NCBI GenBank assembly: GCA_947258735.1
Contig: CAMYJJ010000015.1
Span: 1 to 22,462, forward strand
Length of the DNA: 22,462 bases
Source of the DNA: Thermodesulfovibrionia bacterium
Lineage (GTDB): Bacteria > Nitrospirota > Thermodesulfovibrionia > UBA6902
Direction of reading: 5' to 3'
The notes under the pieces: generated by a model
The model's input: only the letters and a program-made list of their open reading frames with translations
What the model was told of the DNA's origin: nothing
Databases searched by the model: none
In this document: positions 8,019 to 14,908 of the stretch, one piece after another
How positions within the stretch are numbered: the stretch's first letter is position 1
Layout of the letters: every line of letters begins with the position of its first letter
Translations under genes and position numbers: made by a program

Positions 8019-8046
8019 GGTAGTTGGTAGTTAGTAGTTGGTAGTT
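8019..8046. repeat. heptamer tandem array, unit GGTAGTT, four copies
   Basis: The units GGTAGTT, GGTAGTT, AGTAGTT and GGTAGTT are contiguous, with one substitution. In the orientation of the flanking genes the unit reads AACTACC. The array directly abuts the TTG start codon of the isomerase-like gene, where a ribosome-binding site would be expected. Confidence 0.8.
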
Positions 8047-8076
8047 ATTTATTTTTAAACTTTGTAAGTTGTTTTT

Positions 8077-8104
8077 CGTTACTCGTTACTCGTCACGCGT
8101 CACC
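8077..8104. repeat. heptamer tandem array, CGTTACT/CGTCACG type, four copies
   Basis: The contiguous units are CGTTACT, CGTTACT, CGTCACG and CGTCACC. It lies 30 bases from the first heptamer array and 5 bases from the dikinase stop codon. Both arrays have the same unit length and copy number but unrelated unit sequence. They recall the short tandemly repeated heptamers known in cyanobacteria. Confidence 0.75.
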
Positions 8105-8109
8105 TGTTT

Positions 8110-11100
8110 CTATATTTGCGGTCTTGTCTGAACTACATAGTACGTGCCTTTGGCATATACCCCTTCGATGTCCTGGGGTGATCCCATGAGCTGTTCAATG
8201 GTAATACCTATATTGGTTATGGCCGATAGTATGTCATTTCTGAATTTTTCATCCCAGACCAGTGGATCTTCTGTATAGCTGACCTGCACCTTTCTTGCCT
8301 CTTCGACCATTACACTGTCATAGAGTCCTGCTCCTGCATATCCCGAGAGGTCTTCTCCATTTGAGTCTGAACGGAAGATCAGGCCTCCTCCACTTAATGC
8401 AACGCTTTTGCTTGGATATGAAATTATCTTTGGTCCGGGTCTCTTTTTACTCGAACTGAAACCAAGGGCCTTACCCGGATAATTACCCACGAGTGTCTCT
8501 CCCAGTCCGGGAACTACTTCAGCATACAGCTCATTGCTGTCGCCGCTCACCGGATCAGACGTATGTATGACAAAAGCATATTCAGCCGTAATAATCTGCT
8601 GAACAAGCACAGCCATATAAAGATCATCATCGGCAATGCCCCGGGTCCTCCGGCTGACAACGGCCCTCTCATTCCACTTGGATGCCCAGACTCCCTTTAT
8701 GCACGTCCACATTTTTTCCCAGTTTTCATGCCAGACAAGACCTTCGTCTTCCATAACGATCCGCAGTGAAGAAACCAGCTCAGGCGGTTCTTTCAGTTCA
8801 TGCAGCTTCTTTTTTATCTCTTCAAGGGTATCGGAAGACTGATCTTTCTCTGTTCGTAACATATGAATGTGCATAGCTGTTTCTTTATTGATATCAAGGG
8901 CAAGCACTTTTTCTGCAACACCAAAGGGGATGGCCACAGATGAAGGAAGGTGGATCCATTCAGGGAGTTGCCCTTTCAGCCTCTTGAGATTTAAAGACTT
9001 TCCTCCAACAATATCCTCTTTGAAATCTGATGATGAAACAACATACCCGTGTGCAGGAGAGATATTTACTTTTCCTACATCAGCTTTACCAGCTAATGAC
9101 TCCGGGATGTTGTCTCCTGTTGACTCATATGTCTCAATATCTCCTGAGGGGTTTATTCTTAAACTGATACGCTCTCCCTTCATTGCCTTTAATCTTTCAA
9201 ATGTGTCCCTGTCATAACAGGTAGCGAACAGAATGCCTGAATTTCTGGCCCTTATTGCTACATGTGCAACCAGGTCCACCAGGTCAGGCGTGATCACGGC
9301 CCGAAGACCTGAGGGCGGTTCTTCATCGCCCCGGACTTTGTCGGCAATAATAATTGTGGGCCTGTCAAATGTTCTGTCCTGCACAGACCGCAGGGATTCC
9401 ACCACCTCAATCACACCGCTTGCCTGACCCGGACTTATAATCTGCCAGTTGCCGAGGTCGGCTTTTTTGCGAAGCATGGGGTCAAGATGATGGATCAGCA
9501 GTGAGAGAATAAAAGACAGCCTTCCCCTCACTATCTCTTCGCTGAAAAGATTGATTGTCCACTTTTCTACATAAAAGGCATCACCGAGGTAGCGTGCATT
9601 CTCCTGAAACAATAAGTAATAACGGTCACTCAGATCAGCTATGGCCCTTCCCAGTCTGTCCAGTACAGATTTGGAATGAAGCGCCCGGTCCTGTCCTGTC
9701 TGTTCGGCCGCCTTGAGTTTCTTCCAGTGCACAGCACATGTTGAAAGTTCAAAATTACCATAAGAATATATCTGGTTCTCAAGCATAAGACTTATGAATT
9801 CAACAAGTTCATCCATGGGGATATGTTCCTGGATGTTCCGCTCCACAATGACCCGCAAATAGTCTTCAAGTGCAAGATCGATATAGATCATCTCCCTGAT
9901 CCGGTATTTGTCTTTATCATTACCCATCCGTTCATTAAATAATTGTCTCAGTCTTGTTATGGTTCCTGCTATCTTGAGCACAGGGACCGAAGCATCGTGC
10001 CTTGCTCGAAAAATGAGATCCAGAAGGTCTCTCATCTCATAATCCATTAAATATCCGGCAGCCTCAGCAGCCCCTTCAAGATCAGTCCCTGCATGGACCG
10101 ATTTGAGAAGCTTAAGGTAATTCTCAAAATCATAAATGAGCGCGTCTTTCAGATGGGGAATAAAATCAGGGTGGGTAACAATGGGACGCTCAAAACTCTC
10201 CAGACGCTGCTTTGTGACGCCTCCAGCCTCAAGCGTTGAATAAAAAAGGTCAAGGTTTCCGTCACTTTTGATAAACTCAAGATATGCCTCGCATATCACA
10301 ATATCATCCGGCGTGGTGTTGTTGTGCAGCTTCTGGTGCCACTCCTCCATAAAGTGTCCTGCCACCTCCTTGATATGATGGCGGTGCATGATCTGGAGGA
10401 TCTCATCCCGTATACGCTGGCCTTCGCCGCCCCTGCCCAGAGTGCTCATGATCAGGCTGATCATTTCCCTGTTATCTGGATAATTAATATAAAGATCTGC
10501 CAGCTTCAGGGTAAGCCTGTCCTGGGCATGGCTCAGTTCTTTCGGCTTCGTATTATAATTGCGCTGCCAGTCCAGCTGGCGTATAAATGAATAGCGCATC
10601 CAGACAAAGAGCAGTGCAAGGCCCTCCTCATCTTTACCGCCCCTGTCCAGGAGGTCATGGCACAGGTTAAAGCGGTGCATCAATGTCCATGAGTTCCGGC
10701 CGGTCTCTGCCTGCACAATGTCCCTGGCAATATGTGCATGAGCGGAAGATCCTTTGAACGCGTTTTGCTTCAGAAGTTCAGCAACAGGTATATGTATATT
10801 CCGGCCCCTGTTATTCAGCCACCTTTTATCATCAGCAAAGGTCAGAACAAAATGAATCCCCAGGGGAGCATCTTTTTCATTAAATTCCAGTTGTAGCCGG
10901 TTCATGTTATCCTGTAACTCAAATGCTGTCTGCACCGCCTTATCATCATATATTGTTGTGTTCGGCGGGAAGATGTGCTCTGGCGGCAATTTCCACTCAA
11001 AGGGGTTCTTAAAGGCGCCTCCCCAGTGTAACAGCAGTTTCCCTGAAATATCGGTAATAAAATGAATACGGAACGAATCCTGTTCACGGGTAACAGCAGC

Positions 11101-11577
11101 AGATATCTCGCCGTCATCATCTATTGTAAACCTCTCCCTGAACAGGACCTCCCCTGACAGGTCCTCTTCCAGGGCCTTGAGCGTATCAGGCCGTTCCTTC
11201 TCAGGCATGGGCAGTCTGATATGGTAATTCTTCCCATGATTATTGTCCCATGTGTCTTTATCAGGATAATAAAAGGCAAAGTTTATGAACCGGAAGTCAG
11301 AAGATGTATCAATACGTACTGTTATCCGGTTTTCATTACCATGTACTTCAAAGGGGCTCTGGATCGCAGTATCACCAAAGGCGATGCTGCCTGCAGGCCA
11401 GAGCAGTTCCGGAGGGATGTTCCACATATTGCTGATTTGTCTGCTCAATCCCCAGTGAAGACGGCAGTTCCCCTGTTTTTCCATATGAATGGACAACTCT
11501 ATGTGATCATCGGCTTTCTCCATATCAACAAGGAGTTTCACATTATTGCGAATTATAATTTCTTCTGTCGTTATCAT
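8110..11577 (-). CDS. gwd: alpha-glucan, water dikinase, plant GWD type with tandem CBM45-like domains
   Basis: GWD splits ATP to AMP and phosphate and puts the beta phosphate on glucosyl residues, mainly O6 in plants. Two CBM45-like starch-binding domains are at about 36-122 and 178-264, each with LHWG at its start and W-x2-N-x-G-x-N-x-H-I near its end. The central region contains EEWHQKLHNNTTPDDIVIC (411-429), almost as in plant GWD1. The phosphohistidine domain has ITPDLVDLVAHVAIRARNS (762-780) with catalytic H772. The C-terminal PPDK/PEP-synthase-like ATP-binding domain, about 850-1155, has FRSDSNGEDLSGYAGAGLYD (1068-1087) and ends QDIEGV...YVVQTRPQI. The length of 1155 is shorter than plant GWD1 (about 1400), mainly through shorter linkers. 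No transit or signal peptide is seen, so it should be cytosolic. The ATG lacks a clear ribosome-binding site. Confidence 0.93.
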   Translation of the reverse strand: MITTEEIIIRNNVKLLVDMEKADDHIELSIHMEKQGNCRLHWGLSRQISNMWNIPPELLWPAGSIAFGDTAIQSPFEVHGNENRITVRIDTSSDFRFINFAFYYPDKDTWDNNHGKNYHIRLPMPEKERPDTLKALEEDLSGEVLFRERFTIDDDGEISAAVTREQDSFRIHFITDISGKLLLHWGGAFKNPFEWKLPPEHIFPPNTTIYDDKAVQTAFELQDNMNRLQLEFNEKDAPLGIHFVLTFADDKRWLNNRGRNIHIPVAELLKQNAFKGSSAHAHIARDIVQAETGRNSWTLMHRFNLCHDLLDRGGKDEEGLALLFVWMRYSFIRQLDWQRNYNTKPKELSHAQDRLTLKLADLYINYPDNREMISLIMSTLGRGGEGQRIRDEILQIMHRHHIKEVAGHFMEEWHQKLHNNTTPDDIVICEAYLEFIKSDGNLDLFYSTLEAGGVTKQRLESFERPIVTHPDFIPHLKDALIYDFENYLKLLKSVHAGTDLEGAAEAAGYLMDYEMRDLLDLIFRARHDASVPVLKIAGTITRLRQLFNERMGNDKDKYRIREMIYIDLALEDYLRVIVERNIQEHIPMDELVEFISLMLENQIYSYGNFELSTCAVHWKKLKAAEQTGQDRALHSKSVLDRLGRAIADLSDRYYLLFQENARYLGDAFYVEKWTINLFSEEIVRGRLSFILSLLIHHLDPMLRKKADLGNWQIISPGQASGVIEVVESLRSVQDRTFDRPTIIIADKVRGDEEPPSGLRAVITPDLVDLVAHVAIRARNSGILFATCYDRDTFERLKAMKGERISLRINPSGDIETYESTGDNIPESLAGKADVGKVNISPAHGYVVSSSDFKEDIVGGKSLNLKRLKGQLPEWIHLPSSVAIPFGVAEKVLALDINKETAMHIHMLRTEKDQSSDTLEEIKKKLHELKEPPELVSSLRIVMEDEGLVWHENWEKMWTCIKGVWASKWNERAVVSRRTRGIADDDLYMAVLVQQIITAEYAFVIHTSDPVSGDSNELYAEVVPGLGETLVGNYPGKALGFSSSKKRPGPKIISYPSKSVALSGGGLIFRSDSNGEDLSGYAGAGLYDSVMVEEARKVQVSYTEDPLVWDEKFRNDILSAITNIGITIEQLMGSPQDIEGVYAKGTYYVVQTRPQI

Positions 11578-11651
11578 GAGATATTAATCAGTATCCTGTT
11601 TGTTATGTTAATTTTGGCCTGTTCATACACCCGGGCCGGCATCTCTTCCAT

Positions 11652-11657
11652 ATTATA
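11652..11657 (-). promoter_or_regulatory. possible -10 box for the dikinase gene
   Basis: On the minus strand a perfect TATAAT lies about 75 bases before the dikinase ATG, in the spacer after the RAYT gene. No good -35 box is found at standard spacing; AAGTTA at 17 bases is weak. It suggests that the dikinase has its own promoter rather than depending on the transposase gene. Confidence 0.3.
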
Positions 11658-11695
11658 CGTATTTTCAGAGGATGTAACTTACTGGTAACTGTAAT

Positions 11696-11709
11696 CTGCC
11701 GAAAGGCAG
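11696..11709. repeat. hairpin CTGCC-GAAA-GGCAG 3' of the RAYT gene
   Basis: A perfect 5-bp stem closes a GAAA loop on the plus strand (TTTC on the minus strand). It lies about 37 bases beyond the RAYT stop. Together with the hairpin at 11715-11747 it makes a REP-like pair next to the transposase. No T-run follows on either strand. Confidence 0.45.
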
Positions 11710-11714
11710 GATGC

Positions 11715-11747
11715 AGGGGGGCATATGTGTGTATTGCATACTCCCCT
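11715..11747. repeat. imperfect hairpin overlapping the RAYT stop codon
   Basis: AGGGG (11715-11719) pairs with CCCCT (11743-11747), and part of the AT-rich interior (GCATATG with GTATTGCATAC) can extend the stem imperfectly. The right arm GCATACTCCCCT (11736-11747) has a near direct copy, GCATGTCCCCT (12281-12291), just outside the other end of the RAYT gene. Confidence 0.4.
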
Positions 11748-12276
11748 AAGACGGCTCAACCTGAATATTCAGAGGATTATCTTTATCAAATGCCCATCGC
11801 ACCGGATTGCTCATCATATAATCCCTGATTTTATTTAATTCAATATCATTCCGTATCATATGTTCAAAATAGTTTTTTTGCCAGACGGGAATACCCGGTG
11901 TGTTGCGGATCATGTTAATCTGCCTGGTTGTTCTGTCTTTAAATGTGGAAATTATTGATCCTATTGTGTGTTTTGGCAAACGCAATACATCATGTGAAGG
12001 GATACTGCGGTTCATATTCACAATTACATGAATATGGTTTGGCATTACGATAAAATTATCCACATCAATATGAGTGGCTGCATGTTTATTGTGTCTCCAT
12101 GCCTGTTCAACAATCATCCCATATTTATTTAATTCCATGTTGCCGCTAATAATTTCACCGAATATAAACCCTCTTAACCACGAGCAGATCGTTATAAAGT
12201 ACGCCCCTGGTTCGGAAAATTCATATTCGGCTGGATAAACGCAGCGGCAATGATGTTTTTCCGGATCAAATATCAA
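11746..12276 (-). CDS. REP-associated tyrosine transposase (RAYT), Y1/HUH family
   Basis: This is a single-strand DNA transposase-like protein of the IS200/TnpA-REP family, thought to cut and move short palindromic repeats. EFSEPGAYFITICS (19-32) is the usual first strand. The metal-binding HUH motif is MPNHIHVIV (78-86) with H81 and H83, and the nucleophile is probably Y136 in KNYFEHMIRND. The 176 residues are a normal, complete length with all key residues kept. The only in-frame start before the first strand is a TTG at 12274-12276, preceded by AGGGGA about ten bases upstream; the frame closes by TGA at 12316-12318 without an ATG. Hairpins sit next to its 3' end. No second transposon gene is present, so it is a domesticated or solitary RAYT rather than a full IS605. 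Confidence 0.88.
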   Translation of the reverse strand: MIFDPEKHHCRCVYPAEYEFSEPGAYFITICSWLRGFIFGEIISGNMELNKYGMIVEQAWRHNKHAATHIDVDNFIVMPNHIHVIVNMNRSIPSHDVLRLPKHTIGSIISTFKDRTTRQINMIRNTPGIPVWQKNYFEHMIRNDIELNKIRDYMMSNPVRWAFDKDNPLNIQVEPS

Positions 12277-12400
12277 TTCAGCATGTCCCCTGTTACACTG
12301 CTTTGCCGGATTATATCATAAAGAACATAAGATATTTCCAGCGTTTGTCAGGACTTTTGAGGTTTTTTCAGAATTTCAAGTTAAAATTCCAGTTATCGGC

Positions 12401-12406
12401 TATAAT
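12401..12406 (+). promoter_or_regulatory. possible -10 box for the SWIB gene
   Basis: TATAAT lies 60 bases before the SWIB start codon, in the divergent spacer with the RAYT gene. A convincing -35 box at 16-18 bases is absent; TTCAAG (12375-12380) is 20 bases away. The call rests on the -10 match and its position. Confidence 0.3.
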
Positions 12407-12465
12407 ATGTGCCGCCTGTCAGTTATTCAGGCAATATAAAAAATAAATGCATAAAGGAGTTAACA

Positions 12466-12792
12466 ATGGCAGAAGCAAAAGGATTGAGTAAACCGGTAAA
12501 GCTGAAAAGGGAGCTCTCAGAGTTTCTCGGAGCAACTGAACTTCCCAGAACTGAAATCACAAAAAAATTATGGGACTATATAAAAGCGAATAAACTTCAG
12601 ACAAAGACCGAAAATGGACAGCCTGAGAATGCAGGCAAGTTCATCGTGGCTGATGCAAAATTGCTCCCCATATTCAAGAACACCAAGTCTACAAGCAAAT
12701 CAGGCAAGGTCACTGACTTTACAAATCTGCAGGAAGGCCAGACAATCAACATGATGCAGATGGCCGCTGTTGTCGGCGCAAACATAGAATAG
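12466..12792 (+). CDS. SWIB/MDM2 domain protein
   Basis: This small protein of 108 residues is essentially one SWIB domain, a fold shared with eukaryotic BAF60/SMARCD and MDM2. LSEFLGATELPRTEITKKLWDYIKANKLQ fits the SWIB core, spanning residues 17-45, and continues with the KFIVADAKLLPIF strand-helix (58-70). Bacterial SWIB proteins are known in Chlamydiae, where they may bind DNA, but their role is unclear. A gap of about 15 residues between the IKANKLQ helix and FIVADAK looks like a loop insertion (TKTENGQPENAG). I chose the ATG at 12466 because AAAGGAG lies seven bases before it; a GTG at 12409 would add 19 residues but has no ribosome-binding site. A strong hairpin follows the stop codon. 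Neighbours give no functional hint. Confidence 0.88.
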   Translation: MAEAKGLSKPVKLKRELSEFLGATELPRTEITKKLWDYIKANKLQTKTENGQPENAGKFIVADAKLLPIFKNTKSTSKSGKVTDFTNLQEGQTINMMQMAAVVGANIE

Positions 12793-12802
12793 GCTTATCA
12801 CA

Positions 12803-12831
12803 CAGGCCTGTATATGAAATATGCAGGCCTG
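12803..12831 (+). terminator. strong 3' hairpin after the SWIB gene
   Basis: CAGGCCTG (12803-12810) and CAGGCCTG (12824-12831) pair with each other. The stem continues through a G-U pair and ATAT/ATAT to a GAA loop, giving about 13 paired positions. It starts 11 bases after the SWIB stop codon. No T-run follows, so it may be a factor-dependent terminator or mRNA 3' stabiliser rather than a classic intrinsic terminator. Confidence 0.55.
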
Positions 12832-12878
12832 ATACCATCTGCGCCTCACTAAATTCTGACGTTTAGACATAACACAAT

Positions 12879-13364
12879 ATGTTTATGGATAAACTCATAC
12901 TGCTTATGGATGGAAGCGTAAATCCCCAATCACATACCGGCTATGGGGCGTACCTCGCTGTGTCTGAATTCCCCCTTTCAATGGATTCGCTGAAAGAGCG
13001 GGTGAAGGTGAAACGGTTTACGCATACGTCTTCTACGAAACTGGAGCTGCAGACGCTCTTATGGGCCTTCAGGGAAATACAATCATCGGATATAAAAGTG
13101 ATTGTGTATACAGATTCTCAAAACATCATGGGATTACAGGGAAGACGTGAACGGTTTGAGAAGAATAATTTTCGATCGAAGAAGAACAGGCGTATCAAGA
13201 ATCATGAGCTGTATCAGGAATTTTACAATATAACTGATCAGTTAAAATGTTCATTCGTGAAGGTACGTGGACATCAGGTATCGAACCATAAAAATAATAT
13301 AGACAGGCTATTTACCCTTGTGGACAGAGCTTCAAGGAATGCGTTGCGGGAAGAAAACCGATGA
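12879..13364 (+). CDS. RNase H-like protein
   Basis: The protein has the RNase HI fold and probably cleaves RNA in RNA-DNA hybrids. All four expected acidic residues can be placed: D11 in LLMDGSVNP, E56 in KLELQTLLWA, D79 in YTDSQN and D149 in VDRASRNALR, with the catalytic loop histidine H132 in VRGHQ. The 161 residues are close to bacterial RNase HI length, but a basic stretch GRRERFEKNNFRSKKNRRIKN lies after the third strand where RNase HI has its basic protrusion. Sequence similarity to housekeeping RnhA looks low, so it may be a divergent paralogue. The start is uncertain between M1 and M3 (12885), with no Shine-Dalgarno. It lies alone between the SWIB and porin genes. Confidence 0.82.
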   Translation: MFMDKLILLMDGSVNPQSHTGYGAYLAVSEFPLSMDSLKERVKVKRFTHTSSTKLELQTLLWAFREIQSSDIKVIVYTDSQNIMGLQGRRERFEKNNFRSKKNRRIKNHELYQEFYNITDQLKCSFVKVRGHQVSNHKNNIDRLFTLVDRASRNALREENR

Positions 13365-13453
13365 GCTGTTGCTGTCAGCATGAATCATTGATAGAATTAC
13401 AGATATATTATGGATAGTACTTCATCATTCATGTGGATGGGGGTTGGTTCACT

Positions 13454-14734
13454 ATGAGAAAACTGGCTGTTAGAGTTATTCTGTCAATTCTGATGATACC
13501 TTTATTTCCCCCACACGTCTCGTCTTCCGGCTTTGCACTGTACAACCATAGTTCTGCATCCATAGCCCAGGGCGGTGCTGTTATTGCCCATAATGATGAC
13601 TCCTCTGCGGTTTTTTTCAACCCTGCGCTTATGAATAAACTGGAGCCCCGGGTCAAGCTCGGCATAAATTATCTCAACAACTCCGTTGAATTCCAGAGTG
13701 ACGCAACGGGTAAAACATTCAAACAGAAGGACACTTCCCATTTTATCCCTACAGTATTTGCCATTCACAGGATCAGCGACAGAATATCTGCAGGACTCGG
13801 GATATTTTCACAGTTCGGTCTTTCATCAACCTGGGATGATGCATGGGAGGGCAGATATCTGGCCACTCATTCTGAATTAAAAACAATCACCGTTAACCCT
13901 GCTGTTTCCTTCAGGGTAACTCCGCAGGTCTTTATTGCCGGAGGAGCAAGTATTTCAATGCTTGATGCTGAGTTGAACAGGATGTTACCCATTAACCCGG
14001 CTGATCCTGCTCTTGATATCAGTCAGAAACTCACCGGAGATGATACAGTTTTTGGATACAATGCCGGTCTCCTTGTTGATATGACGGAGGATGTCTCTAT
14101 CGGTATTTCATATCGCAGCAAAATGAAGACAACATTTAAGGGAGAAGTGGTGCATCAGATTCCTGCAGTTGTTCAATCATTGCCGCAGGCAGCACTGTTT
14201 CCGGATACATCAGCCAGGACTTCAGTACATCTTCCTCCACAGGCCTTTGCCGGAATTGCATGCAGGGGTATTGATTCATTCGTACTGGAAGTATCAGTAA
14301 GATGGGAAGGATGGTCCGCATATGACGAACTGAGGATTCTCCTGGATGATCCGATAGCCGCTAAATCAACGGTCACGCTTTCAAGGAAATGGGAGGACGT
14401 TTATCCTGTAAGTGTTGGCTCACAGTACCGGGTAAATGATATGTTTGATATACATGCCGGTTACACCTATGATCCAAACCCGGTACCGGACGACACATTT
14501 GAACCTTCCTTACCTGACAGTGACGGACACATTTTCTCACTGGGCACTGACATAAAATTTCGTAATTTCGAGGTGGGACTGCTCTATGCTTACAAAACAT
14601 ATGCTGATAGAGAGAAGAACAATGCGCAGGATGACGATCCCGACGATGGTAATGTAAATCCCCTGACCAGTGTGAACGGAACATACAAAAGCAGCGTCCA
14701 CATGATGGGTGTAGATGTTGCGTATGTTTTTTAG
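13454..14734 (+). CDS. FadL/OmpP1/TodX-family outer-membrane transporter
   Basis: FadL-type proteins are 14-stranded outer-membrane barrels that let long-chain fatty acids or other hydrophobic molecules pass. A signal peptide (MRKLAVRVILSILMIPL) precedes a mature end at about SGFALYNHSSASIAQGGA, which matches the FadL plug start. NPALMNKL follows a few residues later, as in the family. The rest alternates polar and hydrophobic residues in barrel strands and ends in VDVAYVF, a typical outer-membrane C-terminus with terminal phenylalanine. The length of 426 is normal. I prefer the ATG at 13454 over the GTG at 13433, because it places the positively charged end of the signal peptide first. The substrate is unknown. 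Confidence 0.88.
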   Translation: MRKLAVRVILSILMIPLFPPHVSSSGFALYNHSSASIAQGGAVIAHNDDSSAVFFNPALMNKLEPRVKLGINYLNNSVEFQSDATGKTFKQKDTSHFIPTVFAIHRISDRISAGLGIFSQFGLSSTWDDAWEGRYLATHSELKTITVNPAVSFRVTPQVFIAGGASISMLDAELNRMLPINPADPALDISQKLTGDDTVFGYNAGLLVDMTEDVSIGISYRSKMKTTFKGEVVHQIPAVVQSLPQAALFPDTSARTSVHLPPQAFAGIACRGIDSFVLEVSVRWEGWSAYDELRILLDDPIAAKSTVTLSRKWEDVYPVSVGSQYRVNDMFDIHAGYTYDPNPVPDDTFEPSLPDSDGHIFSLGTDIKFRNFEVGLLYAYKTYADREKNNAQDDDPDDGNVNPLTSVNGTYKSSVHMMGVDVAYVF

Positions 14735-14859
14735 TGTAAACACCTCTGCGTGAATCTTGTCGATTTCAATCCCATTACCCCTTACTTGTCTTTTCTTTTT
14801 CCCCATAATCCATAACCTGTCTTTTAACCTTTTATTTAAATTGCATAATCCTGCTCAAT

Positions 14860-14890
14860 TTGATATACAAAGAGAAAGATCTTTTATAAC
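14860..14890 (+). promoter_or_regulatory. possible promoter of the cytochrome P460 gene
   Basis: TTGATA (14860-14865) and TATAAC (14885-14890) resemble -35 and -10 boxes, but the spacing is 19 bases, longer than ideal. It lies 18 bases before the start codon and would give a very short leader that contains the AGGAGG at 14899-14904. Confidence 0.3.
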
Positions 14891-14908
14891 TATCAATTAG
14901 GAGGCATT

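Noticed and set aside
8019..8104. Heptamer arrays considered as a CRISPR array
   Set aside because: The units are 7 bp and contiguous, without spacers, and no cas gene is present.
11221..11688. 155-codon open frame on the plus strand opposite the start of the dikinase gene
   Set aside because: It lies almost wholly antisense to the conserved CBM45-coding part of the dikinase and has no recognisable domain or ribosome-binding site.
12409..12465. GTG start adding 19 residues to the SWIB protein
   Set aside because: It has no ribosome-binding site and directly overlaps the TATAAT box, whereas the ATG at 12466 has AAAGGAG at good spacing.
13433..13453. GTG start adding seven residues to the FadL-like protein
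   Set aside because: The extension (MDGGWFT) comes before the charged start of the signal peptide and spoils it.
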